Source: Pelagadaptatus sp034112445
Lineage (GTDB): Bacteria; Pseudomonadota; Gammaproteobacteria; Pseudomonadales; Cellvibrionaceae
DNA: 64,000 nt
Direction: 5' to 3'
Assembly: GCA_034112445.1 (NCBI GenBank)
Contig: JAWUVI010000022.1
Span: 124,001 to 188,000 of the forward strand
Shown: piece after piece, positions 41,345-50,316 of the stretch
How positions within the stretch are numbered: the first letter of the stretch is position 1
How the letters are laid out: every line of letters starts with the position of its first letter
Program-made: the position numbers and the translations under genes
Notes under the pieces: model-generated
Database searches by the model: none
Told to the model about the DNA's origin: nothing
Seen by the model: only the letters and a program-made list of their open reading frames with translations

Positions 41345-43369
41345 ATGTTTCATAAAATATTGATTGCCAACCGCGGTGAAATTGCTTGTCGTGTCATTAG
41401 AACCGCTCGCAAAATGGGCATTAGAACCGTTGCCGTATACAGTGACGCCGACCGAGACTCTTTGCACGTGAGCATGGCCGATGAAGCCATCCATATTGGT
41501 GCTGCACCTTCGCGCGAATCCTACTTACAATTTGAACGAGTCATTGAGGCCGCTAAAAAGACCGGCGCACAAGCGATTCACCCAGGTTATGGTTTCCTGT
41601 CTGAGAACGCCGATTTTTGCCGAGCTTGTGAAGCTAATAATATTACCTTTATTGGCCCACCCATTGGCGCGATAGAATCCATGGGGTCTAAGTCTGCCGC
41701 CAAACAAATTATGGAAGAAGCTGGCGTACCTTTGGTTCCTGGTTATCATGGCGAAGACCAAAACCCAGAATTGCTGCGCCAATCGTCAAGCGATATGGGT
41801 TATCCCGTGTTATTGAAAGCTGTCGCAGGTGGTGGTGGCAAAGGGATGCGCCAAGTTTGGAGCGCAGAAGAGTTCGATGAAGCCCTAGCTGCCGCTAAAC
41901 GTGAGTCACTCAACGCTTTTGGCAATGATGACATGTTGGTTGAAAAATATTTAACTCAGCCCCGTCATGTCGAAATCCAAGTCTTTTGTGATCAATATAA
42001 AAACGCCGTATTTCTATTTGAACGCGACTGTTCCGTACAGCGCCGCCACCAAAAAGTTATCGAAGAGGCTCCTGCTCCAGGTATGAGTGAGGAGCTTCGC
42101 AACGCCATGGGTCAAGCAGCCATTCAAGCCGCATTGGCCATCGATTATGAAGGCGCTGGCACGGTTGAATTTTTACTTGATAGTGACGGTTCTTTCTACT
42201 TTATGGAGATGAATACTCGCCTACAGGTTGAACATCCTGTTACGGAAATGATTACTGGGCAAGATTTGGTTGAATGGCAAATTCGCGTTGCCGATGGCGA
42301 GAATTTACCTCTGCAACAAGATCAGCTGCAAATTAATGGTCATGCATTTGAAGCTCGTATTTATGCCGAAGACCCTGAGAATGACTTTTTACCCGTTACC
42401 GGAACCTTGTCGTTTCTACAAACTCCTGAGACCAGCAGCACTGTGCGTGTTGATACAGGCGTACGCCAAGGCGACGATGTAAGCGTTTACTATGACCCAA
42501 TGATTGCCAAGTTGATCGTCTGGGATGAAGATCGTGATAAAGCCTTAAGCCGATTAACTAAGGCGTTAAGTGAATATCGAATCAGTGGCATGACCACCAA
42601 TATTGACTTTTTATATAACCTTGCCAACTGCGCTCCATTTCGTAACGCCGAGCTGGATACGGGATTTATTGAAAAACACCACGCCGTTATTTTTCATGAC
42701 AGCCCACAGGATGTTGAAAAAGATTTACCTCTAGCGGCCTTGTACCTGTTATTAAGCCAGCAACAAAAAGCCCAGCATAATCTTCTACCGAGCTCTAGCA
42801 TTGGCAATAACGATCCGACCTCACCGTGGAATTTGACCAATGCTTGGCGTACCGTTGAAGCAAATACTCACCATCTGACAATTTCATTACACGACGTCGA
42901 CCACCAAATAAGCGCCGAGCAGATTCAACTTGATACCACAACGCGTTATTTCATCCACTACGGCGATAAAACCATTACTGCCCAAGGAACACTATCTAAC
43001 AACACCCTGCGAGCAGAATTTGACGGTCATCAATTTAATGCCACCGCTGCTGAGCACGATGGCTCATTTAGTCTGTACACCGAGGAGAGTGCCCTAACCT
43101 TTAAACTGGCCAAGCCTGATACGGGTGATGCAGATGATCACGCCGGCGCAGGAGGGTTAACCGCCCCCATGAATGGCACTATGGTGGCACTACTGGCCGA
43201 GGCCGGAGCAGAGGTTAAACAAGGTGATGCCCTATTGGTAATGGAAGCCATGAAAATGGAACATACTATTCGCGCGCCTGCTGACGGAACCGTGCAAAGT
43301 TTTTATTACCAAGCAGGTGAACTGGTTGATGGCGGTGCAGAGCTGCTGGATTTTAAAACCAACGACTGA
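41345..43369 (+). CDS. liuD: methylcrotonyl-CoA carboxylase biotin subunit LiuD
   Basis: 674 residues. Biotin carboxylase N-domain IANRGEIACRVIRTARKMGI, the ATP-grasp loop VAGGGGKGMRQVW, and EMNTRLQVEHPVTEMITG lead into a linker (about 450-590) and a C-terminal biotinyl domain with VMEAMKMEH. The biotinylated Lys is near 637. The subunit pairs with LiuB to carboxylate 3-methylcrotonyl-CoA. Biotin for it could come from the bio genes at 18.6-23.1 kb. Confidence 0.96.
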   Translation: MFHKILIANRGEIACRVIRTARKMGIRTVAVYSDADRDSLHVSMADEAIHIGAAPSRESYLQFERVIEAAKKTGAQAIHPGYGFLSENADFCRACEANNITFIGPPIGAIESMGSKSAAKQIMEEAGVPLVPGYHGEDQNPELLRQSSSDMGYPVLLKAVAGGGGKGMRQVWSAEEFDEALAAAKRESLNAFGNDDMLVEKYLTQPRHVEIQVFCDQYKNAVFLFERDCSVQRRHQKVIEEAPAPGMSEELRNAMGQAAIQAALAIDYEGAGTVEFLLDSDGSFYFMEMNTRLQVEHPVTEMITGQDLVEWQIRVADGENLPLQQDQLQINGHAFEARIYAEDPENDFLPVTGTLSFLQTPETSSTVRVDTGVRQGDDVSVYYDPMIAKLIVWDEDRDKALSRLTKALSEYRISGMTTNIDFLYNLANCAPFRNAELDTGFIEKHHAVIFHDSPQDVEKDLPLAALYLLLSQQQKAQHNLLPSSSIGNNDPTSPWNLTNAWRTVEANTHHLTISLHDVDHQISAEQIQLDTTTRYFIHYGDKTITAQGTLSNNTLRAEFDGHQFNATAAEHDGSFSLYTEESALTFKLAKPDTGDADDHAGAGGLTAPMNGTMVALLAEAGAEVKQGDALLVMEAMKMEHTIRAPADGTVQSFYYQAGELVDGGAELLDFKTND

Positions 43370-43383
43370 AACAAGAGTATTTT

Positions 43384-44283
43384 ATGATGACCTTACCCAC
43401 TAAAGTTCGGATAGTTGAAGTTGGCCCTCGCGATGGACTGCAAAACGAGAAGCAACCCATTAGCAGCGCCACCAAAATTGAACTGATACAAAAGCTAACA
43501 GATGCTGGCGTTTCTTATATTGAAGCCGGTAGTTTTGTAAACCCGAAATGGGTTCCACAAATGGCTGGAAGTGATGAGGTACTGAAAGAAGTAAAACGGG
43601 TAAACGGCGTAACTTACGCGGCTCTAACGCCTAATTTTAAAGGCTACGAAAGAGCCATAGCGGCCGGAGCAACCGAAGTCGCCATTTTTGCCGCAGCCTC
43701 GGAAGCTTTTAGTCAGAAAAACATCAATTGCTCTGTTAACGAAAGTATCGAGCGCTTCGCCCCGATTATGGAAGCCGCTAAAGCCAATAACATTCCGGTT
43801 CGAGGATATGTATCCTGCGTGGTTGGCTGCCCTTATGAAGGAGACATCGCGGCAGAAAAGGTCGCCCATGTAGCCAAACAATTATTGGATTTAGGCTGCC
43901 ATGAAATTTCCTTAGGGGACACTGTCGGCGTCGGCACACCAAGATCTATTCAAAAGATGCTGACAGAAACCATCAAACACGTTCCTGTCGAAAAGCTCGC
44001 CGTTCATTTACATGATACCTACGGCCAAGCTCTAGCGAACATCTATGCCGCATTGCAAATGGGCATCAGCGTTATAGACAGTTCCGTTGCTGGTTTAGGG
44101 GGCTGTCCCTACGCTAAAGGAGCGGCGGGTAACGTTGCGTCAGAAGACGTAGTGTATATGCTCAACGGTTTAGGGATTGAGCACGGTATTGATATCGATA
44201 AACTAATTCAAGCGGGTGACTATATTTGTCAGCAGTTACAACGAAATAACGGTTCTAAAGTAGCTTGCGCTCTTTTGGCTTAA
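43384..44283 (+). CDS. liuE: hydroxymethylglutaryl-CoA lyase LiuE
   Basis: 299 residues. Cleaves HMG-CoA to acetyl-CoA and acetoacetate. The N-terminal VEVGPRDGLQNEK motif, HLHDTYGQALANIYAAL metal His residues, and the signature VAGLGGCPYAKGAAGNVASED with the catalytic Cys (quoted in part: GGCPYAKGAAGN) are present. It is the last gene of the operon; no acetoacetate-activating enzyme follows, so that step must be encoded elsewhere. Confidence 0.96.
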   Translation: MMTLPTKVRIVEVGPRDGLQNEKQPISSATKIELIQKLTDAGVSYIEAGSFVNPKWVPQMAGSDEVLKEVKRVNGVTYAALTPNFKGYERAIAAGATEVAIFAAASEAFSQKNINCSVNESIERFAPIMEAAKANNIPVRGYVSCVVGCPYEGDIAAEKVAHVAKQLLDLGCHEISLGDTVGVGTPRSIQKMLTETIKHVPVEKLAVHLHDTYGQALANIYAALQMGISVIDSSVAGLGGCPYAKGAAGNVASEDVVYMLNGLGIEHGIDIDKLIQAGDYICQQLQRNNGSKVACALLA

Positions 44284-44304
44284 CCTGCCGAACATTGGTT
44301 AAGC
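44278..44304. terminator. Hairpin between convergent liuE and chemoreceptor genes
   Basis: 8-bp arms GCTTAACC (44278-44285) and GGTTAAGC (44297-44304) with an 11-base loop, overlapping the liuE stop. No U-run, so termination is only suggested by the convergent position. Confidence 0.4.
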
Positions 44305-44317
44305 TATTAATCCAGCT

Positions 44318-45421
44318 TTAAATATTATCCGTCATGGCTGACTCCAATTGAGTCAATACATCAATGGTTGTTTGGCTTGCTCGCTCCATGTTTTGTAAAG
44401 CACGGTTCATTGCTTCGACATCACCTTGCTCATGGGCGTTTAAGGCCTCTACTCCAGAGTTATGCACCTCTTTATGTGGCGCCTCTAACAGCTTAAATTG
44501 ATTGGTTTTAGAGTAAAGTGCTTGCCCATCTCCTTCGTAATACCATTTACCCAGACGACACTGTGTATGACCAGTAAAGTCATCAACCGCCTTATTTGAC
44601 TTGCCGACAATATGCTTATACACATCGGCCTTCCACATAATATGGTCGAGTTTTACTGTTTGGATAAAAGTAGAGCAAGCAGAGCCTGTGATAATTCTGT
44701 ACATATCCTTAGACGACAGCGACATCTCTCCGACGACCGTATTAATATTATTTTCGGTAGCTGAGACCTTTACCGTTTCTTGTACATTTTCTTCTATGCC
44801 GCGTGAGATAAAATCCGTTTGCTGGCGAATTACTTCGGTCAAGCTGGTGATTTCTTCTGATGCCTCTGATGATCGCGACGCTAAAGCACGAACCTCATCA
44901 GCCACAACAGCAAACCCTCGCCCTTGCTCGCCGGCGCGTGCCGCCTCAATAGCTGCATTTAATGCCAATAAGTTAGTTTGAGCTGAAATATTTTTAATTT
45001 GAAGAATAAACTCTTCAATTTGCAACGTAGACTGATTCAGCTCAGTAACCGCTGTTGAGATACTCTGCATTTTACTGCCCAAATCAGTCAGACTGTTTGA
45101 ACAATCATCCAATAAGACTTGGATTTGGCCAAAATTACTCATGGACTCTGAAAGCCTATCTCGATCCTGCATTGTTTGAGTAGCGGATTCAGCAATAGTG
45201 TGCCTCACAGCATCAAGCATATGCTGTGACTCTAAATACAGATGCACAGGAGAGTTGTCAGAAGACGCGGTCTGAATCAAAGACTCGCGTTCGAGTCGCA
45301 TTTCAGCCATAGAGCTTTCCACTTCTATTAAACGCTGCTTTAAATCTTTATTTTCAGCACTCAAGCCTTCTATAACCTGCTCTTGGCGCTGAGACTCTTG
45401 TTTATTATGGAAGATGGGCAT
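44318..45421 (-). CDS. soluble methyl-accepting chemotaxis protein with CZB domain
   Basis: 367 residues without transmembrane helices. A short N-terminal coiled coil is followed by the receptor signalling hairpin TNLLALNAAIEAARAGEQGRG (core LNAAIEAARAGEQGRG near 155). The C-terminal chemoreceptor zinc-binding (CZB) domain shows HIMWKADVYKHI, CRLGKWYYEG and HKEVHNSGV, giving the expected His/Cys zinc set. CZB domains sense hypochlorous acid or zinc state. As a cytoplasmic receptor it would read an internal signal. No other che genes are nearby. Confidence 0.9.
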   Translation of the reverse strand: MPIFHNKQESQRQEQVIEGLSAENKDLKQRLIEVESSMAEMRLERESLIQTASSDNSPVHLYLESQHMLDAVRHTIAESATQTMQDRDRLSESMSNFGQIQVLLDDCSNSLTDLGSKMQSISTAVTELNQSTLQIEEFILQIKNISAQTNLLALNAAIEAARAGEQGRGFAVVADEVRALASRSSEASEEITSLTEVIRQQTDFISRGIEENVQETVKVSATENNINTVVGEMSLSSKDMYRIITGSACSTFIQTVKLDHIMWKADVYKHIVGKSNKAVDDFTGHTQCRLGKWYYEGDGQALYSKTNQFKLLEAPHKEVHNSGVEALNAHEQGDVEAMNRALQNMERASQTTIDVLTQLESAMTDNI

Positions 45422-45459
45422 GAAAGCTTTACCTCTTAAATGTTCTTATTAATACAATA

Positions 45460-45493
45460 ATACCTAACGGTCTAACACCTGATCGTTAGGTAT
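45460..45493. repeat. Inverted repeat downstream of aguA
   Basis: Perfect 10-bp arms ATACCTAACG (45460-45469) and CGTTAGGTAT (45484-45493) separated by 14 bases, between the aguA stop and the chemoreceptor start on the minus strand. It may end the aguB-aguA transcript, or be an operator for the chemoreceptor gene. Confidence 0.55.
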
Positions 45494-45551
45494 ATACGCG
45501 CACTCAACTACTGGTATCGGCCGGTGACTCACGATATTGAACATCAATAAA

Positions 45552-46643
45552 TCACTTATTTTGAGGAATCTGCTGGGTGATGCAGTGTATATTGCCGCCG
45601 CCAAGCAATATTTCACGACTGCTCACTCCGACCACGTCATGATAAGGAAAGACTTTCTCAAGGATCTCTACGGCTTGCTTATCTTTAGCAGCATCGAGTT
45701 GCGGACAGATAATACGCTTATTGGTAATTAGAAAATTAGCATAAGAGCCACCCAAACGTTCACCCGCTTCTCGTTTCATTCCATCTGACGACACAATACC
45801 TTCAGCCTCACCCTCAGTCATATAAAGAGGCCCTGGAATAGGCAATTTATGAACAACTATATCGCGGCCTTTTGCGTCTGTTGTGGCGGTTAAATCTTCC
45901 AGCCCTTCTCGACAAATTTCGTACATAGGATCAGTCTTATCGTCACACCAACTTAACAACACTTCTCCAGGTTTCACGACATGTAAAATATTATCAATAT
46001 GACCGTTAGTTTCATCATTAAATAAACCACGTCGCAACCAGATAACTTTTGTGACCGCTAAATATTCACAAAGAATCTTTTCAATTTCTAATTTATTGAG
46101 TTGAGGATTACGGCCTTCACTCAACAAACATTCTTCAGTGGTGTAAAGCGTTCCCTCACCATCGCTGTGAATAGACCCTCCCTCCAATATAATCGGGGCT
46201 CGGTACCGATCTTCATTGCGCAATTGCAAAATTTTTTCAGCGACTAAATCATCTTTATCCCACGGCGAATACAAACCATCAACCACGCCTCCCCACGCGT
46301 TAAATTCCCAATCAACACCACGCAAGTCACCACGATCATTAATCACATAGGTAGGGCCGACATCTCTCATCCAGCTATCATTATTATCAACCTCGATTAC
46401 GTTGATACTCTCAGGCAGCTGTTGCCGGGCAGCTGTGAACCGTGCTTTTGAAACGCACATAATGACCGGTGTAACCACGGCAATAGCGTTAGCCACAGCA
46501 ACAAATTCATGCTGAACCGGTTTGGCGTTCAATCGCCAATTATCTGGTCTCTCCGGCCACACCATTAAAACAGCCTGCTGGGGTTCATACTCCCCTGGCA
46601 TTCTGAAGCCGTCACTGTGAGGTGTTGTACTAAGGGTTTTCAT
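45552..46643 (-). CDS. aguA: agmatine deiminase AguA
   Basis: 363 residues, guanidine-group-modifying fold. Converts agmatine to N-carbamoylputrescine. Visible signatures are MVWPERPDNWR near the N-terminus, DNNDSWMRDVGPTY near 85, GLFNDETNGHIDN (catalytic His) and the C-terminal LLGGGNIHCITQQ with nucleophile Cys354. It follows aguB by 47 bases on the minus strand, forming the two-step agmatine-to-putrescine route. Confidence 0.96.
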   Translation of the reverse strand: MKTLSTTPHSDGFRMPGEYEPQQAVLMVWPERPDNWRLNAKPVQHEFVAVANAIAVVTPVIMCVSKARFTAARQQLPESINVIEVDNNDSWMRDVGPTYVINDRGDLRGVDWEFNAWGGVVDGLYSPWDKDDLVAEKILQLRNEDRYRAPIILEGGSIHSDGEGTLYTTEECLLSEGRNPQLNKLEIEKILCEYLAVTKVIWLRRGLFNDETNGHIDNILHVVKPGEVLLSWCDDKTDPMYEICREGLEDLTATTDAKGRDIVVHKLPIPGPLYMTEGEAEGIVSSDGMKREAGERLGGSYANFLITNKRIICPQLDAAKDKQAVEILEKVFPYHDVVGVSSREILLGGGNIHCITQQIPQNK

Positions 46644-46690
46644 AGGAAAGCTCAGAAATACGCATTTAAACTACTCCATTAAACGACACA

Positions 46691-47575
46691 TTACTTTGGG
46701 GTGTTTTCGGTGCAAGCGTGGGTTGAAATTTTGTCATACAACTCGGGTCGACGATCACGGAACAACCCCCAGTTTTGACGATATTCAGCGCATACATCTA
46801 AATCAATTTCAGCGTAAATAATCGTCTCATCAATACGATTGGCTTCAGCGATTTTGGCACCCGTGTGATCCGTAATAAATGACGAACCATAAAATGTCGT
46901 CGTAATACCATCGTCGGTTTCTACGCCCGTTCTATTTGAAGTGATAACCGGAAGGATATTCGCGGCGGAATGGCCTTGCATAACTCGCTGCCAATGCTCA
47001 CTGGAATCTAACGTTGGGTCTTGTGGCTCAGAGCCAATTGCCGTTGGATAAAACATTGCTTCAGCGCCCATTAATGCACAACTTCTCGCTGTTTCAGGAA
47101 ACCATTGATCCCAACAAATTCCAGCACCAAAAACTCCGTAGCGTGTCTGCCAAACTTTAAAACCGGTATCTCCAGGCGTGAAGTAAAACTTTTCACAATA
47201 ACCAGGGCCATCTGGAATGTGTGTCTTACGATAGTTATCGAGCACACTGCCATCGGCATCAATCATCACCAGAGAATTAAAAAAGGTGTTATTGTCTCTT
47301 TCGTAATAACTGATTGGCAATACAACTTGAAGCTCAGCTGCCAACGCAGAAAAACGCTGCACGATAAAATTATCTTTTAATGGTTTTGCGACATCTAAAT
47401 ATTTGTATTGCTGCGTCTTACAAAAATATGGCGTTGCAAACAATTCTTGCAATAAAATCACCATCGCGCCATTATTTTTTGCTTCTCGAACGGCCGCTTC
47501 GCACTTTTCTAAACTCTCATTCAGATCCCAACTGATCGCCAATTGAACCGCTGCAAACTTTACTAATCGAGCCAT
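46691..47575 (-). CDS. aguB: N-carbamoylputrescine amidohydrolase AguB
   Basis: 294 residues, nitrilase superfamily. Hydrolyses N-carbamoylputrescine to putrescine, CO2 and ammonia. The Glu-Lys-Cys triad is visible in LLQELFATPYFC, NYRKTHIPDGPGY and GAGICWDQWFPE. It is the first gene of the aguB-aguA pair. Length and motifs separate it from general nitrilases. Confidence 0.96.
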   Translation of the reverse strand: MARLVKFAAVQLAISWDLNESLEKCEAAVREAKNNGAMVILLQELFATPYFCKTQQYKYLDVAKPLKDNFIVQRFSALAAELQVVLPISYYERDNNTFFNSLVMIDADGSVLDNYRKTHIPDGPGYCEKFYFTPGDTGFKVWQTRYGVFGAGICWDQWFPETARSCALMGAEAMFYPTAIGSEPQDPTLDSSEHWQRVMQGHSAANILPVITSNRTGVETDDGITTTFYGSSFITDHTGAKIAEANRIDETIIYAEIDLDVCAEYRQNWGLFRDRRPELYDKISTHACTENTPK

Positions 47576-47670
47576 ATATTTCGTCCAAATTTTAATACTG
47601 TTATTTACTCAAATAGTATCAGAGAATAGCCAAATAGCCATGATCTTAACCACTCAGAAATTAATCTAAA

Positions 47671-48168
47671 ATGACGTTGAATACTGACCCAAAAGAACTT
47701 AGACAAACTATCGATAAACTCGAAAAATATGCGTCCATGCTCGACAGTAAATTTTCAATCCCCGGAACCAATATTCGTTTTGGTTGGGACGCTATCATTG
47801 GCTTAATACCAGGCCTTGGCGATGTATTTACTTTATTTTTATCCTTACTCATCATATGGCAAGCAAAAAAAATTAAAGCATCAAACACCATTTTATTTAA
47901 AATGATTTCAAATGTACTTTTGGAATTTATGGTAGGGATAATTCCCGTTCTCGGAGATGTGGTTGATGTTTACTGGAAAGCTAACATCCAAAATATTAAT
48001 TTACTTAAAAATCATTTATTAACCGCCAATGACAATATATTGCTAACACAAGAGAGCAGTGAAATTCACAAAAAAAATCAATCAAATATTCGGCACTACA
48101 AACTTATAGTCCTTATGATTATCGTATTAGTAGGTTTAGCTTTTATAAACTTAAAACATTTTAGCTAA
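47671..48168 (+). CDS. DUF4112 membrane protein
   Basis: 165 residues. The segment DSKFSIPGTNIRFGWDAIIG followed by LIPGLGDVFTLFLSLLII, and the later IIPVLGDVVDVYWKAN, define DUF4112. The two Gly-Asp hydrophobic blocks and a C-terminal helix (LIVLMIIVLVGLAFINL) suggest three membrane segments. Function is unknown. It is divergent from aguB and sits before the patatin gene. Confidence 0.82.
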   Translation: MTLNTDPKELRQTIDKLEKYASMLDSKFSIPGTNIRFGWDAIIGLIPGLGDVFTLFLSLLIIWQAKKIKASNTILFKMISNVLLEFMVGIIPVLGDVVDVYWKANIQNINLLKNHLLTANDNILLTQESSEIHKKNQSNIRHYKLIVLMIIVLVGLAFINLKHFS

Positions 48169-48223
48169 AAACCTTAAAAACCATTAGAATAACCCCATGA
48201 AACTTCGGATATTTAGGTGACCT

Positions 48224-49741
48224 ATGATTCTTTCTTCCACTAAAAAAGCCATTCAAGCAATGACTAGTGCCACCACATATCAAGAGTGGTCTGACGCCGC
48301 GCAGGAATTCGATAAGAAATCTGGATTATATCGCTGGAAAATAATGGATCAATCCCGAAAGTTTGATTACGTTTCAATTCGAGTACGTCTTGATCGGCTG
48401 CGTGCACTTCGTTCACGTCACGATGATATAGGACTTCTTGCTGCGCTTAATGAAGGCATACATGGCAACATGGGTGGGATGGGCAAAGCCGACCTCTATA
48501 ACAAGTCAAAATTCGGCACTAAAAAACTAATTTGTGATTATGTCGATGAGATTGTTGATGCTATAGAACACATTGCTAGCCCTGAAGTACAAAGTATAAA
48601 TTTTGAAGATAAGTTAGACTTTTTCCGTAGAGCGCATCACTGCTTTGGGCGCAGCGCATTAATGATGAGTGGCTCAGGATCGCTTTTATATTTTCATATT
48701 GGTGTCATTAAAGCGCTTAACGAGCAAAATTTACTACCGACTATACTCTCGGGTTCCAGCGGTGGCTCAGCAGTGGGAAGCGCGGTGTGTTCAACAAGCC
48801 CAGAAGAGCTGGCAGAAGCCCTAAAACCAGAAAGCATTGCTTTTCAGTCTGAAACAGAAAGCGGATTAATTGGTTTAATTCGCAGAATCCAGCCAAAGAG
48901 CATGGAAATTTCTGAAGTCAGAGAAATGATCGATAAATTAATTCCTGACCTAACCTTTCAAGAAGCCTATAAAAAAACCGGCCGCTACATGAATGTCTCT
49001 GTAGCTCCTGTTGAAACGCACCAAACGTCAAGATTACTTAATGCGTTTACGTCACCCAATGTCTATATTCGCGAAGCGGTAATGGCTTCGGCCGCCGTAC
49101 CTGGAATTTTTCCTCCAGTAACTTTAATGGCCAAAGATCCTAACGGTGAACGCCAAGCCTACTTACCCACCCGCAAATGGGTTGACGGTTCAGTAAGCGA
49201 TGATTTACCGGCAAAACGTCTGGCTCGCCTTTATGGTGTTAATCATTATATCGTCAGCCAAACCAACCCTCATATCTTGCCTTTTGTTACTGACGCTCAA
49301 CGCGAGAGTGATGTTAAGTCTATCGTCAGAAATGCCAGTAAGCGCACCTTACGAGAATGGTTGAATGCCAGCGCGGAAATAGTACGCCGCCCCTTCATCA
49401 ACAACGTTCGAATAAATCGAATATTGAATATCACCATGTCGGTAATCAATCAAGATTACATGGGTGACATTAATATTTTACCCCCTACGGCCTTCTTTAA
49501 TCCTCTTAGACTCTTGTCACACAAAAGTGTCCCTGAGATCAAAGAACTGATTCAAATGGGCGAGCGAGCGACCTGGCCAAAAATTGAAATGATTAGAGTG
49601 CAAACTAAAATAGGACGTACTCTCGATAGAGTCCTAGACGAGTATGAGCACGAATACATCAGTATGGTCCAAACGGACCAAACGCTGAAGTCAGCGGTGA
49701 ACACTGAGCTAAAGACTATCGCGACTAACGCTCAAGCTTAA
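48224..49741 (+). CDS. patatin-like phospholipase with N-terminal DUF3336
   Basis: 505 residues. The N-terminal DUF3336 region (about 1-140) precedes a patatin domain with the anion loop SGSGSLLYFHIGVIKAL, nucleophile Ser in ILSGSSGGSAVG (near 185) and the dyad Asp in WVDGSVSDDLP. The arrangement is that of eukaryote-like triacylglycerol/phospholipid lipases also found in marine gammaproteobacteria. It probably acts on membrane or storage lipids. It ends at a strong terminator. Confidence 0.9.
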   Translation: MILSSTKKAIQAMTSATTYQEWSDAAQEFDKKSGLYRWKIMDQSRKFDYVSIRVRLDRLRALRSRHDDIGLLAALNEGIHGNMGGMGKADLYNKSKFGTKKLICDYVDEIVDAIEHIASPEVQSINFEDKLDFFRRAHHCFGRSALMMSGSGSLLYFHIGVIKALNEQNLLPTILSGSSGGSAVGSAVCSTSPEELAEALKPESIAFQSETESGLIGLIRRIQPKSMEISEVREMIDKLIPDLTFQEAYKKTGRYMNVSVAPVETHQTSRLLNAFTSPNVYIREAVMASAAVPGIFPPVTLMAKDPNGERQAYLPTRKWVDGSVSDDLPAKRLARLYGVNHYIVSQTNPHILPFVTDAQRESDVKSIVRNASKRTLREWLNASAEIVRRPFINNVRINRILNITMSVINQDYMGDINILPPTAFFNPLRLLSHKSVPEIKELIQMGERATWPKIEMIRVQTKIGRTLDRVLDEYEHEYISMVQTDQTLKSAVNTELKTIATNAQA

Positions 49742-49760
49742 TCCAACATTAAGCCATAAA

Positions 49761-49797
49761 AAATCCCCAGCAAGCCTAGCTCGTTGGGGATTTTTTT
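49761..49797 (+). terminator. Rho-independent terminator after the patatin gene
   Basis: 9-bp stem AAATCCCCA (49761-49769) with TGGGGATTT (49785-49793), 15-base loop, continuing into a T7 run on the plus strand. The A-rich left flank means it may also work for the convergent minus-strand gene. Confidence 0.9.
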
Positions 49798-49812
49798 ACT
49801 CTGACAGACGGC

Positions 49813-50316
49813 TTAGTTTTTTGTATGAGTACCGCGCGCCCGAACACCAATTTCACGTATACATAGTTCAGAATCACCAACCTTAATATCTTTCGCGTAC
49901 ATCTGCATACCATTGCCATCAGCATAGACTTGGTAATCGACGTCGCTCATTTCGCCAATTTTCCCCCAACGCTCACCGGAGACTTTTGTATTACAATTAC
50001 CTTCTGACGTTACTGTTCGTCGCGCATGCAAAAAACAGGCTTTTGCAGTCTGGATATACGAGTAATCGATTTTAACGGTATCGCCTTTTTTTCCTGCAAT
50101 TTGCACCATGGTCACTTCAGTCGACGAGCCATCAAGACCTCCTGCATGCTTACTGAAAAAAAAGCTCCAAGAACCCTCCAAATTACTGGTGGTTTTAATA
50201 AAGGTATCGCAGCGGGTAATCCCGTATTCGTGAAAGCCCACTAATAAAGGATCTTCAGACCAAGCCAAAGGAGCGAGTAAGCTCGTTATTAAAAATACAA
50301 AGTACCGTGTCTTCAT
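49813..50316 (-). CDS. small secreted protein of unknown function
   Basis: 167 residues with a clear signal peptide (MKTRYFVFLITSLLAPLAWS-E). The mature part has four Cys residues (C at about 36, 90, 104 and 155 of the precursor), compatible with two disulfides in the periplasm. Its ATG shares a base with the upstream stop as TGATG, so it should be translated in step with the lipoprotein gene. I do not recognise a family. Confidence 0.7.
   Translation of the reverse strand: MKTRYFVFLITSLLAPLAWSEDPLLVGFHEYGITRCDTFIKTTSNLEGSWSFFFSKHAGGLDGSSTEVTMVQIAGKKGDTVKIDYSYIQTAKACFLHARRTVTSEGNCNTKVSGERWGKIGEMSDVDYQVYADGNGMQMYAKDIKVGDSELCIREIGVRARGTHTKN

Noticed and set aside
44601..44981. Antisense open frame of 126 residues inside the chemoreceptor gene
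   Set aside because: It is a shadow of the strongly supported chemoreceptor; low-complexity composition and no ribosome binding site.
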